From assembly GCF_014705605.1 (NCBI RefSeq), contig NZ_JACXIZ010000020.1, positions 1 to 64,000 on the forward strand: 64,000 nt of DNA, read 5' to 3'. Of this stretch, positions 1 through 7,392 are shown piece by piece. Under the pieces are notes generated by a model that saw nothing but the letters and a program-made list of their open reading frames with translations, had not been told where the DNA came from and did no database searches. The stretch's first letter is position 1. Each line of letters starts with the position of its first letter. Source of the DNA: Paenibacillus sabuli (GTDB lineage: Bacteria > Bacillota > Bacilli > Paenibacillales > Paenibacillaceae). The position numbers and the translations under genes are program-made.

Positions 1-2
1 TG

Positions 3-875
3 GTGGAGCGCGGCGCGATGCTCGGCTGGGAGCTCACGCGGGCGCGCCGCATGTTCGTCGACCTGCCCGCGCTGGCGAGCGGCGAGACCGCGCGCGCAGC
101 CGCCCAAGCGCTGCTGCGCGCGCTGGAGCCGCTGCGCGGCGCCGAGGCCGGCACAATCGATCCGGCCGCAGCCGCGCTCGGGCTAGATCGCTGGATGGAG
201 GAGGCTGGCGTGGACGTCTATTTCAAGAGCTGGCCGGTCGCGCTGCGCACCGCGCCGGATCCGGCTGCGAACGGGCTGCGCACCTGCGGACTCAATGCAG
301 CGGCCAAGTCCGGGCGCTTCGCACTGGCCGCTCCAGTCGTCGTCGACACGGATGCAGCCGCGCGGATCTCGCGGCAGTGGCTGACCGCCGCGACGCAGCC
401 GGCAGGCGAGGAGCGAGCGGTGCATGTCATGCTATGGAGCGGGACGACGCTGGATGCGCCGACAACTGTCCGGCTGGAGCTGGGCGAGCTGAGCTGCGAG
501 GTGCGGCTGCGGCCGACCACTTGGCCGGGGGAGGCGCATGCGGATGTAGAGCTTCGCGCGCAGGACGACGGTTCAGGCCGCGCCTGCACCGACGAGGCGG
601 CGTTTGCGCCGCATGCGTTTGCCATCGCGGAGGCGCTGCGGCAGGCATGTCCGCCGCTGGCGGACGGCTTCGTGTCGCATCTCGGCGACGCGAGCTGGGG
701 CGCGCCGCCGTTTGCGCTCGACCCGGTTGGAAGCGACTTGCCGCCAGGCTTCGTGCCAGCCGGGCCGTGGCTCGCGGGCGCCGGCATCCCGTATGACGAC
801 GACCATGCGGCGATTGGCGAGCTGCTGGCAGCGGGCGAGCGCGCCGCGCGCCGGGCCCTTGCTTTTGCCCCATGA
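3..875 (+). CDS. probable FAD-dependent oxidoreductase, C-terminal part (cut by window edge)
   Basis: Open from the window edge, so the N-terminus and any GxGxxG dinucleotide motif are missing. The visible 290 residues contain a stretch like the one before the distal FAD-binding strand of FAD-dependent oxidoreductases (LDRWMEEAGVDVYF, about residues 60-73) and end in a helix of the LLAAGERAARRAL type that often closes such enzymes. The middle looks like an inserted beta-rich domain. No catalytic residue can be named from what is present. It is followed by a broken reading frame with no promoter between. The family call is by eye and tentative; an unrelated protein is possible. Confidence 0.4.
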   Translation: MERGAMLGWELTRARRMFVDLPALASGETARAAAQALLRALEPLRGAEAGTIDPAAAALGLDRWMEEAGVDVYFKSWPVALRTAPDPAANGLRTCGLNAAAKSGRFALAAPVVVDTDAAARISRQWLTAATQPAGEERAVHVMLWSGTTLDAPTTVRLELGELSCEVRLRPTTWPGEAHADVELRAQDDGSGRACTDEAAFAPHAFAIAEALRQACPPLADGFVSHLGDASWGAPPFALDPVGSDLPPGFVPAGPWLAGAGIPYDDDHAAIGELLAAGERAARRALAFAP

Positions 876-888
876 TTGGCCCTATCCC

Positions 889-1910
889 TGGACGGCCCGC
901 GTTTTGGCGGCGGGTATTTGTTCTTTCCCTATGCGTTTCGCACGGACAAGATGCGGACGTCCTGACTCTGGTCATGCATCTGCGTTCGGATCACGATCTG
1001 GCGACGCGCGAGGGGGACCGGGTGTATCACGAGCTCAACACAGACTCGGCCGCGAGCGCTTACCCGATCCAGCGGCTGGGCAGGGAACGCACTGCCGGCA
1101 ATGTGATCATCGACCAGGCCTACACGGAGCCGCGGATCGGCTGGTCGGCAGCCGCCCAGGCCCCGGATTATGCCTATGGCAGTCTGGTCGTGCTGTACCC
1201 GGAGGTGCGGAATTCGACGTTCTTCCAGCCCTGGTACAGCCAGCACGGGACGTATGAGGACGTATGGTTCCCGGTCAGTCAGGAGAACGGACGCTGGAAC
1301 AAGACGGCGGCCCTGCAGCAGCTCCGGTTTTTCCCGCAAGGGGACAACAACGGCACAGGCGAGAATTACCTGGCCGGCTCGCGCATCGGCCTGTATCTGA
1401 ACAATGCGCTTGGCGTGCGCGAGGTGATCGGTCCGGAAGGCGCGTCCTCGGTCACGCTGCAGGTGCCGGCCGGCGCGGCCGGTCTGCGTGTGCTCGTCAC
1501 GGCTCGCACGAATGCCGATCGGCTTGAGGATGAGCTGCTGGTGGAGGCCAATGGCGATGCGGATGACAGTCATTATGCCGTCAGACGCGCCACGGCGCTC
1601 GATTCCACGCACGAGACGAGCGCGACCGCCGGCCGGGCATTCGGCTTGCTGCCGGGGGGCCACGGCTCCGCAATCGGTGTATGGGTGCGGCGCATTGGCC
1701 CTGCCGCAGCATGCCGCGACGGATCGGCACAAGCACATCCTGTCCGCTGTCGGCGCTTCCGGCGGCCGGATCGCAATCTGCGGCGGGGAGTGGCAGAGTA
1801 CCGCAGCCGTGACACAGCTCACCTTCAAGCCCAAGTACGGCACGCGCTTCGAGCCGGGCACGGCGTTCGAATTGCTTATCGCCCGCGTGCCTGTTGATCA
1901 AGAGGATTAA
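889..1910 (+). pseudogene. frameshifted remnant of a gene of unknown function
   Basis: Protein-like sequence continues across three frames. Frame 3 gives FGGGYLFFPYAFRTDKMRT and then stops (about 901-965). Frame 2 carries on from about 960 with DVLTLVMHLRSDHDL and remains convincing to about 1690. The last stretch, ending in TAFELLIARVPVDQED, is again in frame 3 and stops at 1910. At least two frameshifts are therefore needed to restore one protein of roughly 330 residues, and there is no ribosome site or start codon at its beginning. A G-tract at about 1656-1661 is a plausible slip site for the second shift. I do not recognise the family. Sequencing error is the alternative to a true pseudogene. 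Confidence 0.5.
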
Positions 1911-1916
1911 AATAAG

Positions 1917-1945
1917 TGGTCACGCCTGACTACTTCTACTATAAT
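1917..1945 (+). promoter_or_regulatory. sigma-A-type promoter of the YHYH/stalk protein gene
   Basis: TATAAT at 1940-1945 is preceded, after 17 bases, by TGGTCA (4 of 6 matches to TTGACA). It lies about 40 bases before the start codon, just after the upstream remnant ends. Confidence 0.5.
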
Positions 1946-1983
1946 AGAGATGTTTATTTATTCCTTTATAGTGGAGGTCAGGA

Positions 1984-2610
1984 ATGATTGTGAAGAATTT
2001 ACTCCCCCTTATTGTGCTAGTTGTATGTGTGCTCAGTGTAGCAAGTGTGCCGGCGGAGGCCCATCCAGGGAGGACCGATTCCAAGGGCGGGCATACATGC
2101 AGGACCAATTGTGAGAAGTGGGGGTTGGAGTACGGAGAATATCATTATCATAACAAAAACAAACAGTCGAGCTCTTCAAGCGGCGCCGCGGCCTCCAGTG
2201 GCTCAAGCTCGTCAGGAAAATCCCTATCGTCCAGCAAGCCCAAAGCGCCGGAATATACTTCTTCCGATTTAAAGGTGTATTTGGATGGTGAACGGTTGTC
2301 TCTCACGAATGGGCCTGTGCTGAAGAACGGCAGTAATTTAATTCCGTTGCGTGAGCTGGCGGAGGCGCTGGATGCCAAGGTCACCTGGTATCAAAAAACG
2401 AGCACGATCAAGGTGGAACGGGAGGAGCGGCGTGTCACGCTGACGATGTCGAGCACCACCGTCTTCTACAATGGCGAGTCCGAGACCGCGAGTGCCGCGC
2501 CGGTCATGCTTCACAATGTGACGTATATTCCCGCACAGGTCATGTTGCGCGGATTGGGTATTGCGATGACGTATGATGCAACGGCCAATGCCCTATACCT
2601 CACCACTTGA
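1984..2610 (+). CDS. secreted YHYH-domain protein with copper amine oxidase N-terminal (stalk) domain
   Basis: A 208-residue exported protein. Residues 1-26 are a signal peptide (hydrophobic IVLVVCVLSVASV, cleavage near AEA-HP). Residues 27-60 carry the Cys/His-rich YHYH motif region (HTCRTNCEKWG ... EYHYHNKNK). A Ser-rich linker follows (about 60-90). From about residue 95 comes a copper amine oxidase N-terminal-like domain (VYLDGERL ... LIPLRELAEALDAKVTWY), the stalk repeat that Paenibacillaceae often use as a cell-surface module. The start follows GTGGAGGTCAGG at good spacing. Likely acts outside the membrane; the enzymatic role, if any, is unknown. It has its own promoter and ends in a strong terminator. 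Confidence 0.8.
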   Translation: MIVKNLLPLIVLVVCVLSVASVPAEAHPGRTDSKGGHTCRTNCEKWGLEYGEYHYHNKNKQSSSSSGAAASSGSSSSGKSLSSSKPKAPEYTSSDLKVYLDGERLSLTNGPVLKNGSNLIPLRELAEALDAKVTWYQKTSTIKVEREERRVTLTMSSTTVFYNGESETASAAPVMLHNVTYIPAQVMLRGLGIAMTYDATANALYLTT

Positions 2611-2622
2611 TGCAGAGCACTA

Positions 2623-2660
2623 GAAGCCCCGCCCCTGTTACCGCAGGAGCGGGGCTTCTT
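2623..2660. terminator. bidirectional rho-independent terminator
   Basis: A perfect 10-bp stem, GAAGCCCCGC with GCGGGGCTTC, sits between two convergent genes (stops at 2610 and 2690). It can serve both. Confidence 0.8.
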
Positions 2661-2689
2661 CGTACTACTGCGCGCTATTAATTTAGAAA

Positions 2690-3805
2690 CTATTCGTTCA
2701 GATAGACCGCTTGGCCCGTGCGTGCCGATTCGTAGAGCGCCTCGAGAATTTGCGAGACGACGTAGGCTTGCTTCGGCGTGACGACCGGATCGGTGTTTTG
2801 CTCGATCGCTTGATACCACAGGCGCATTTCCACGTCAGGCGCATTCTCGGAGTTGCCCTCATAGAAAGCGACGCCGCCGCCTTTGAGATCGACGTCAGTC
2901 GTGTACAAACGGCTGTGCTGCTCGCCGTTGATGCGCAGGCCGCCTTTCATGTCAGCGCCGGCTTCGGTGCCGCTCAGCGAGCATTTAGCTTCATCGATGT
3001 CCAGCGAGTTGAGCGCCCAGCTCGACTCGAGCATGATCGTTGCGCCGTTCTCCATGACGATCATGCCGAAGGCCGAGTCCTCGACGGTGAATTTCGCCGG
3101 GTCCCACGGGCCCCATGCGTTGGCCGCGTTTTCTTTTTTGGACAGCTCGTGATAAGCGGTGCCCAGCACCACCTTCGGCTTGTAGTTGTCCATCATCCAC
3201 AGCGTCAGGTCGAGGGCGTGGGTGCCGATGTCGATCAGCGGGCCTCCGCCTTGCTTCTCGCCGTCCAGGAAGACGCCCCAGGTCGGTACGGCGCGGCGCC
3301 GGATCGCGTGCGCTTTGGCGTAATAGATGTGGCCCAGATCGCCGTCCTCGCACACTTTTTTCAGGTGCTGGCTGTCCGGACGGAAGCGGTTGTTGTAGCC
3401 GATCGTCAGCTTTTTGCCGGTGCGCTCGGCCGTTTCCATCATGCGCTTTGCGTCGGCGGCCGTTTTGGCCATCGGCTTCTCGCACATGACGTGCTTGTCC
3501 GATTCCAGCGCTGCGATTGCGATCTCCGCATGGGAGTCGTTCGGCGTGCAGACATGAATGACCTCGATCGAGCCGTCCTTGAGCAGCTCGCGATAATCGG
3601 TATACACCGTTGCGCCTTCGGCGCCGTATTCGGACGCGGCCTTTTGGGCGCGTTCTTCGATGATGTCGCAGAATGCCACGAGTTGGACATTCGCCAGTTT
3701 TTTCAGGCTGGGCAGATGCTTGCCGTTGGCAATGCCGCCACAGCCGATAATGCCGACACGATGAGTTTGCGTCATTTGATTTTTGCCTCCCGATTCCATT
3801 TTCAT
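2690..3805 (-). CDS. Gfo/Idh/MocA family NAD(P)-dependent oxidoreductase
   Basis: 371 residues, the usual length for the family. The N-terminal Rossmann fold is clear (VGIIGCGGIANGKHLPSL, residues about 13-30), followed by CTPNDSHAEIAIAALESDKHVMCEKP with the family EKP motif. The C-terminal alpha/beta substrate domain shows GGGPLIDIGTHALDLTLWMM, whose Asp and His are the usual substrate/catalytic positions. Such enzymes oxidise or reduce sugars and inositols with NAD(P); the substrate cannot be told here. It is monocistronic. The annotated start follows a GGGAGGCAAAAATC-like region; the in-frame Met at MTQTHRVGIIG (about ten codons in) is an equally good start. A cre-like site lies 20 bases upstream, suggesting catabolite control. 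Confidence 0.88.
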   Translation of the reverse strand: MKMESGGKNQMTQTHRVGIIGCGGIANGKHLPSLKKLANVQLVAFCDIIEERAQKAASEYGAEGATVYTDYRELLKDGSIEVIHVCTPNDSHAEIAIAALESDKHVMCEKPMAKTAADAKRMMETAERTGKKLTIGYNNRFRPDSQHLKKVCEDGDLGHIYYAKAHAIRRRAVPTWGVFLDGEKQGGGPLIDIGTHALDLTLWMMDNYKPKVVLGTAYHELSKKENAANAWGPWDPAKFTVEDSAFGMIVMENGATIMLESSWALNSLDIDEAKCSLSGTEAGADMKGGLRINGEQHSRLYTTDVDLKGGGVAFYEGNSENAPDVEMRLWYQAIEQNTDPVVTPKQAYVVSQILEALYESARTGQAVYLNE

Positions 3806-3824
3806 ACTACCTCTTCAAATGTAC

Positions 3825-3838
3825 CATAAGCGCTTGCA
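3825..3838 (-). promoter_or_regulatory. cre-like (CcpA) site upstream of the oxidoreductase
   Basis: ATAAGCGCTTGCAG contains the palindromic core AAGCGCTT and matches the cre consensus at about 11 of 14 positions. It lies 20 bp upstream of the start at 3805. The same core recurs upstream of the AraC gene at 17947. Confidence 0.4.
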
Positions 3839-3896
3839 GGAAAGCACTCTAAAATGGTGAATTCCGACTGCGATTTTGCGACATGTGTCCAATTTG

Positions 3897-3913
3897 ACTT
3901 AATAATATTAAGT
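3897..3913. promoter_or_regulatory. perfect 8-1-8 palindrome abutting the VOC gene promoter
   Basis: ACTTAATA-A-TATTAAGT is a perfect palindrome that ends 3 bp before the -35 box. It is the size and shape of a MarR/TetR-type operator. Confidence 0.5.
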
Positions 3914-3916
3914 AAC

Positions 3917-3944
3917 TTGACAATTATATGTTTTCGTATATGAT
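3917..3944 (+). promoter_or_regulatory. strong sigma-A promoter of the VOC dioxygenase-like gene
   Basis: Consensus TTGACA (3917-3922), 16-bp spacer, TATGAT (3939-3944). It is AT-rich in an otherwise GC-rich region and followed by a leader of about 95 bases. Confidence 0.65.
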
Positions 3945-3983
3945 GAAGAGACCAAGATCCATGCATCCGGATCGATCATAAAA

Positions 3984-4018
3984 TGACTACGATTACCGGT
4001 TGTAGTGACTAAGATTAC
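3984..4018 (+). promoter_or_regulatory. 22-bp-phased direct repeat in the VOC gene leader
   Basis: TGACTACGATTAC (3984-3996) and TGACTAAGATTAC (4006-4018) differ at one base and are offset by 22 bp, two helical turns. They lie between the promoter and the ribosome site and could be a second operator or an RNA-level element. Confidence 0.4.
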
Positions 4019-4040
4019 GTGTTGTCAAGGAGGAATCGCA

Positions 4041-4919
4041 ATGAGCTATCGGATGACATCCGAACTGAAGCTGGGCGAAGTAAAGCTGCGTGTGCGCGAC
4101 CTGAAGCGTTCGCTGGCGTTCTATGAACAGGTGCTGGGCATGCAATGCGCCGCCCGCACGGCGACGACCGCCGAGCTGACGGCCGCCGGGCGCGGTGCGA
4201 TGCTGGTCGTGCTGGAGGAAGTGCCCGGCGCAGTAGAGACCGATCCGCGCAGCGTCAGCGGGCTCTATCATTATGCGCTGCTCGTGCCGAGCCGACGCGA
4301 TCTCGGATTGGTGCTGCGACAGCTGCTGGATCACGGCGTCCACGTCGGGCAGGGCGACCACCACGTCAGCGAGGCGCTCTATCTATCCGATCCCGACAAC
4401 AACGGCATCGAAATCTATCGCGACCGGCCGCGCGAGGAGTGGACGTATGCGCCGGACGGCAGCATTCGCATGACGACCGATCCGCTCGACATCCCGGGCA
4501 TTCTCGGGGCTGCGGAGGGCGAGGCTTGGCGGGGCATGCCTGCAGGTACCCGGATGGGGCATGTGCACTTTCACGTGCGCGGTCTGGCCGAGGCCAAGCG
4601 CTTCTACACCGAGACGCTCGGCTTCGACACGATGGTCGATTATGCGGCGCAGATGGGCGCGGTCTTCGTATCAGCGGGCGGCTATCACCATCATATCGGG
4701 CTCAATATCTGGGCCGGAGCGGGAGCTCCGCCCGCATCGAGTCAGGCGACCGGGCTCGCCTATTATACGATGCGGCTGCCGGGGGCCGAGCTCGAGCGGC
4801 TGCGCGCCCACCTGGAGCGCAGCGGCGTGACGCTGCGGCAGCAGGACGGCGCCTGGCTGGCGGCTGATCCGTCCGGCATCGTCATGCGCTTGCTCCAGGC
4901 CGAGCCCGTTCCGATCTGA
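4041..4919 (+). CDS. VOC-superfamily protein, catechol-2,3-dioxygenase (CatE)-like
   Basis: 292 residues from the ATG at 4041, which follows AAGGAGG by 7 bases; upstream starts lack a ribosome site. Two VOC modules are visible: residues about 8-135 (LGEVKLRVRDLKRSLAFYEQVLGM ... DPDNNGIEIYRDRP is split here as the two ends of module one) and about 170-290 (MGHVHFHVRGLAEAKRFYTE ... GGYHHHIGLNIWAG). This layout is that of Bacillales CatE/YfiE-type extradiol dioxygenases, which cleave catechols and are induced by quinones through MarR-type repressors. The His at GHVHF and in GGYHHH fit metal binding. The last ligand position of module two reads DPSGIVMR without the expected Glu, so catalysis is not assured. 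Monocistronic, with an operator-rich promoter and two terminators. Confidence 0.75.
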   Translation: MSYRMTSELKLGEVKLRVRDLKRSLAFYEQVLGMQCAARTATTAELTAAGRGAMLVVLEEVPGAVETDPRSVSGLYHYALLVPSRRDLGLVLRQLLDHGVHVGQGDHHVSEALYLSDPDNNGIEIYRDRPREEWTYAPDGSIRMTTDPLDIPGILGAAEGEAWRGMPAGTRMGHVHFHVRGLAEAKRFYTETLGFDTMVDYAAQMGAVFVSAGGYHHHIGLNIWAGAGAPPASSQATGLAYYTMRLPGAELERLRAHLERSGVTLRQQDGAWLAADPSGIVMRLLQAEPVPI

Positions 4920-4979
4920 CGCCGCCGCCGCGGACCGGACGCTTGCCCGGCTTCCCTGAGCGCATGGGCCTGACTGGAC

Positions 4980-5010
4980 CGGTCGGCTTGTCCGGACCGT
5001 TCCCTTTTTT
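4980..5010 (+). terminator. rho-independent terminator after the VOC gene
   Basis: CGGTCGG / CCGGACCG stem (one bulge) with a TTGT loop, followed three bases later by six Ts (5005-5010). Confidence 0.65.
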
Positions 5011-5013
5011 ACG

Positions 5014-5061
5014 AACGCATGCGCATCGAGCGATTGAATCGCCCGCTGCGCATGCGTTTTT
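5014..5061 (+). terminator. second strong terminator
   Basis: Perfect 12-bp stem AACGCATGCGCA / TGCGCATGCGTT around a 22-base loop, followed by a T-run. It backs up the terminator just upstream. Confidence 0.75.
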
Positions 5062-5095
5062 GGCTTTTATGCTACGTCGTCCGGCAAGGCTGGCC

Positions 5096-5271
5096 TGCAA
5101 AAGTACAGTTGATTGAGCAGTATGTAGGCTGCAGATTAAGATGAAATGTAAAAGTACAGTTATTTTATGGCCTAGTGAGGCATTTCGGCCCGAGAGGCTT
5201 AGTTTAACTGTATTTTTGCAGTTCAAAGGCGAAAAAGCGGGCTTTCACGAATTTTAAACTGCACTTTTGCA
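5096..5271. repeat. palindromic repeat quartet, family A (51-bp spacing)
   Basis: Four copies of a 15-bp motif: TGCAAAAGTACAGTT at 5096-5110, TGTAAAAGTACAGTT at 5147-5161, then inverted AACTGTATTTTTGCA at 5206-5220 and AACTGCACTTTTGCA at 5257-5271. Both same-strand pairs are exactly 51 bp apart, giving a forward-forward-reverse-reverse layout. The whole can fold into one long hairpin. Non-coding; only this copy is seen in the window. Confidence 0.75.
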
Positions 5272-5323
5272 GTTGAGCCTGGTTGCCGGCACGGAAGAGA
5301 GGGAGCGAGGGGACGCGATGGAC

Positions 5324-5641
5324 TAAGGATCCTTCACGAAATAACCAAAGACAGCTCATCCATCAGGCGGGAAAACGGACTCACCTCAGCCAACGGTTGC
5401 CAGCGCGCTTATTTCGATCAATTTCAGGCGATTTCCAGGCTAGCGGTTGCCACAGCGCTTATTTGGCCTCAATCGCGTTTTTTCAATGGATTTCAAGAAA
5501 ATAAGACCTGTGGCAACCGTTACAATTCAATCGGCGCTTTTTTGGGCGTAATAGCCGCTGTGGCAACCGTTAGGTTCGTTGGCGGATGGTGAAGGGATAA
5601 TGACGGTTTCAATCGCACCGGGTTATTCTGTAATGGACACT
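5324..5641 (+). repeat. 318-bp dispersed palindromic element, family B, copy 1
   Basis: Nearly identical to 41931-42248 (inverted) and 55088-55405. It runs from AAGGATCCTTCACGAAATAACC-like sequence to TAATGGACACT. Inside, AACGGTTGCC occurs at 5392 and AGCGGTTGCC at 5442, and the inverse GGCAACCGT at 5512 and 5562: two units forward and two reversed, each pair 50 bp apart. AATAACC near the left end and GGTTATT near the right end form a subterminal inverted repeat. It has no plausible gene. It lies between convergent genes. Confidence 0.85.
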
Positions 5642-5690
5642 TAGCGCCGATGTACCCGCTCAGCGGTAATGAATTCGCTCCAGACCGTCG

Positions 5691-5743
5691 AGGCCAAAAA
5701 GCCAGTCGCATCCCAATCCGGGAACCGACTGGCTTTTTGGCCT
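5691..5743. terminator. bidirectional terminator of the sulfatase operon
   Basis: Perfect 18-bp inverted repeat, AGGCCAAAAAGCCAGTCG with CGACTGGCTTTTTGGCCT, loop of 17 bases. On the minus strand it lies about 210 bases past the sulfatase stop. Confidence 0.75.
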
Positions 5744-5799
5744 TGACTAAACGAAACGACTCACGCCGTCCTTCGGCGACGAGGCGAGTGCCACACGCA

Positions 5800-5877
5800 G
5801 TAGCGTTACTTTCTCACTCTATTGCCTTTCGGCCTCCAGCTTTCCGGTGTCGTAGCGTTACTTTTTCGCTCTATTGC
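5800..5877. repeat. 52-bp-spaced direct repeat
   Basis: GTAGCGTTACTTT followed by CTCTATTGC occurs at 5800 and again at 5852 with three changes across 26 bp. It sits in the non-coding stretch between the terminator and the sulfatase stop. Confidence 0.6.
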
Positions 5878-5952
5878 AATCTCGCCTGCAATCTCGCCGT
5901 TCCACGCCGCCTGGTCCAGTCCGCGCCGTCCATGTCGGCCCGCCATGAGGGT

Positions 5953-7392
5953 TCACGCGCCATAGCGCTGGACGAAGGTCTCGTACGCCGCTTCCGGGAG
6001 GTGCAGCAGATCGCCCGTAGCGGCCATGTGTTCGCGCAGCTCGGCCAGCATGAGCTCGATGATCGGCCCTTTGTCCGGTTCGAGGCTGAGGTTGGTCATC
6101 TCCTGCGGGTCGCCGCCGGACGCATCGTAGAGCTCGATGTAGAGCTCGTCCTTGAACAGGTCGACGATCAGCTTGTAGCGCTCGTCCAGGATGCAGCGTT
6201 GAAAATTGCCGCGCGCGCCGTTGCCGTCGTACTGGATGAAAATATCGCGCGCCTCGGCCGGCTCGCCGCGCAGCAGCGGCATCAGCGAATGGCCGTCGAG
6301 ACCTGCGGGAGCCGGGACCCCGGCGTAATCGCAGATCGTCGGCAGCACGTCGATCGCGCTTGCCGGCTGCGCGACCCGCCGCGGCGCAAGGCCCGCAGAA
6401 GCGGGGAATTTGAACCACAGCGGCGTCCGCACCGATTCCTCGTACATGCACATCTTCTGCCAAAGGCCGTGCGAGCCGAGCATCTCGCCATGATCGCTGG
6501 TGAAGACGATCAGCGTCTCGTCGTAGATGCCCTGGCGCTTCAGCTCCTCGATAATCATGCCGACGCAGTCGTCGAGCAGCGAGACGAGGCCGAGATAGAC
6601 GGGCCAGATGCGTGCCCAGTCCTCGCGCGTATAGCGGCTGCCGACGAAGCCGGGCAAGTTGTACAGCTGCAGCGGCGACTGCCCCTCGGCCCACACGCCG
6701 ACGTTGTCTGGCAGCCGCGCCTCGCGCACGCGCGAGTACCACGGCTCGGGCACCTCGAGCGGCGGATGCGGCGCGACGAACATGGCATTGAGCAGCAGCG
6801 GCTTGCTCGTATCGCGGTCGCGCAGCGCCTCAATAGTCCGATTGGCGATGTAGCCGTCGAAGAAATGCGCGAAGCCCTCTTCGTATATCCCGGTCATCGG
6901 GATCGAATAGCGCATGGCGCGCGTCCGGGTGCCGCGTGCCATCTCCGGCACGATACCTTGGAAGGCAGGTCCGCCGGGCTTGCGCTTGCCGTGCTCGCGC
7001 AGATGCCGATCGTAGTTGCCTGCGAGCGACAGCCAGTGGGTACGCGCATCGTCCCGCTTGTCCGGACGATCCTCGAGCAGCAGGTGCTGCTTGCCGGTGT
7101 GCCAGCTGTCCCAGTCCCCCTCTAGCAGACTGTACAGGCTGGGCGTGCCCGCCCGTACGTGCCCGTGGCGCTGCTCACTCGGTTCCCATGGGTTGATCAG
7201 GCAGCCGGTGGCGCTCGGGTAGCGGCCCGTGAAGAATGCGCCGCGCGCCGGCAAGCACAGCGGCGAGGCGCAGTACGCCCGATCCAGCGTGACGCTCTGT
7301 GCGGCGAGCGCAGACAGGTGCGGCGTATGCGCGCCGAGCGCGTCGTAGCGCAATTGATCGGCCATGATGACGACGATATGCGGCTTGCTCAT
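5953..7392 (-). CDS. type I sulfatase (Cys-type, formylglycine-dependent)
   Basis: 479 residues with the alkaline-phosphatase/sulfatase fold. The start HIVVIMADQLRYDALG holds the first metal-binding Asp. The activation signature C-x-P-x-R is CLPAR at residues 46-50, so Cys46 should be oxidised to formylglycine, the catalytic nucleophile that hydrolyses sulfate esters. VFTSDHGEMLGSHGLWQK (about 285-302) supplies the remaining metal ligands. There is no signal peptide, so it probably acts in the cytoplasm on imported sulfated sugars. Its ATG overlaps the stop of the dehydrogenase upstream by 4 bp (ATGA), so the two are translationally coupled. A formylglycine-generating enzyme is encoded at 60806. 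Confidence 0.92.
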   Translation of the reverse strand: MSKPHIVVIMADQLRYDALGAHTPHLSALAAQSVTLDRAYCASPLCLPARGAFFTGRYPSATGCLINPWEPSEQRHGHVRAGTPSLYSLLEGDWDSWHTGKQHLLLEDRPDKRDDARTHWLSLAGNYDRHLREHGKRKPGGPAFQGIVPEMARGTRTRAMRYSIPMTGIYEEGFAHFFDGYIANRTIEALRDRDTSKPLLLNAMFVAPHPPLEVPEPWYSRVREARLPDNVGVWAEGQSPLQLYNLPGFVGSRYTREDWARIWPVYLGLVSLLDDCVGMIIEELKRQGIYDETLIVFTSDHGEMLGSHGLWQKMCMYEESVRTPLWFKFPASAGLAPRRVAQPASAIDVLPTICDYAGVPAPAGLDGHSLMPLLRGEPAEARDIFIQYDGNGARGNFQRCILDERYKLIVDLFKDELYIELYDASGGDPQEMTNLSLEPDKGPIIELMLAELREHMAATGDLLHLPEAAYETFVQRYGA

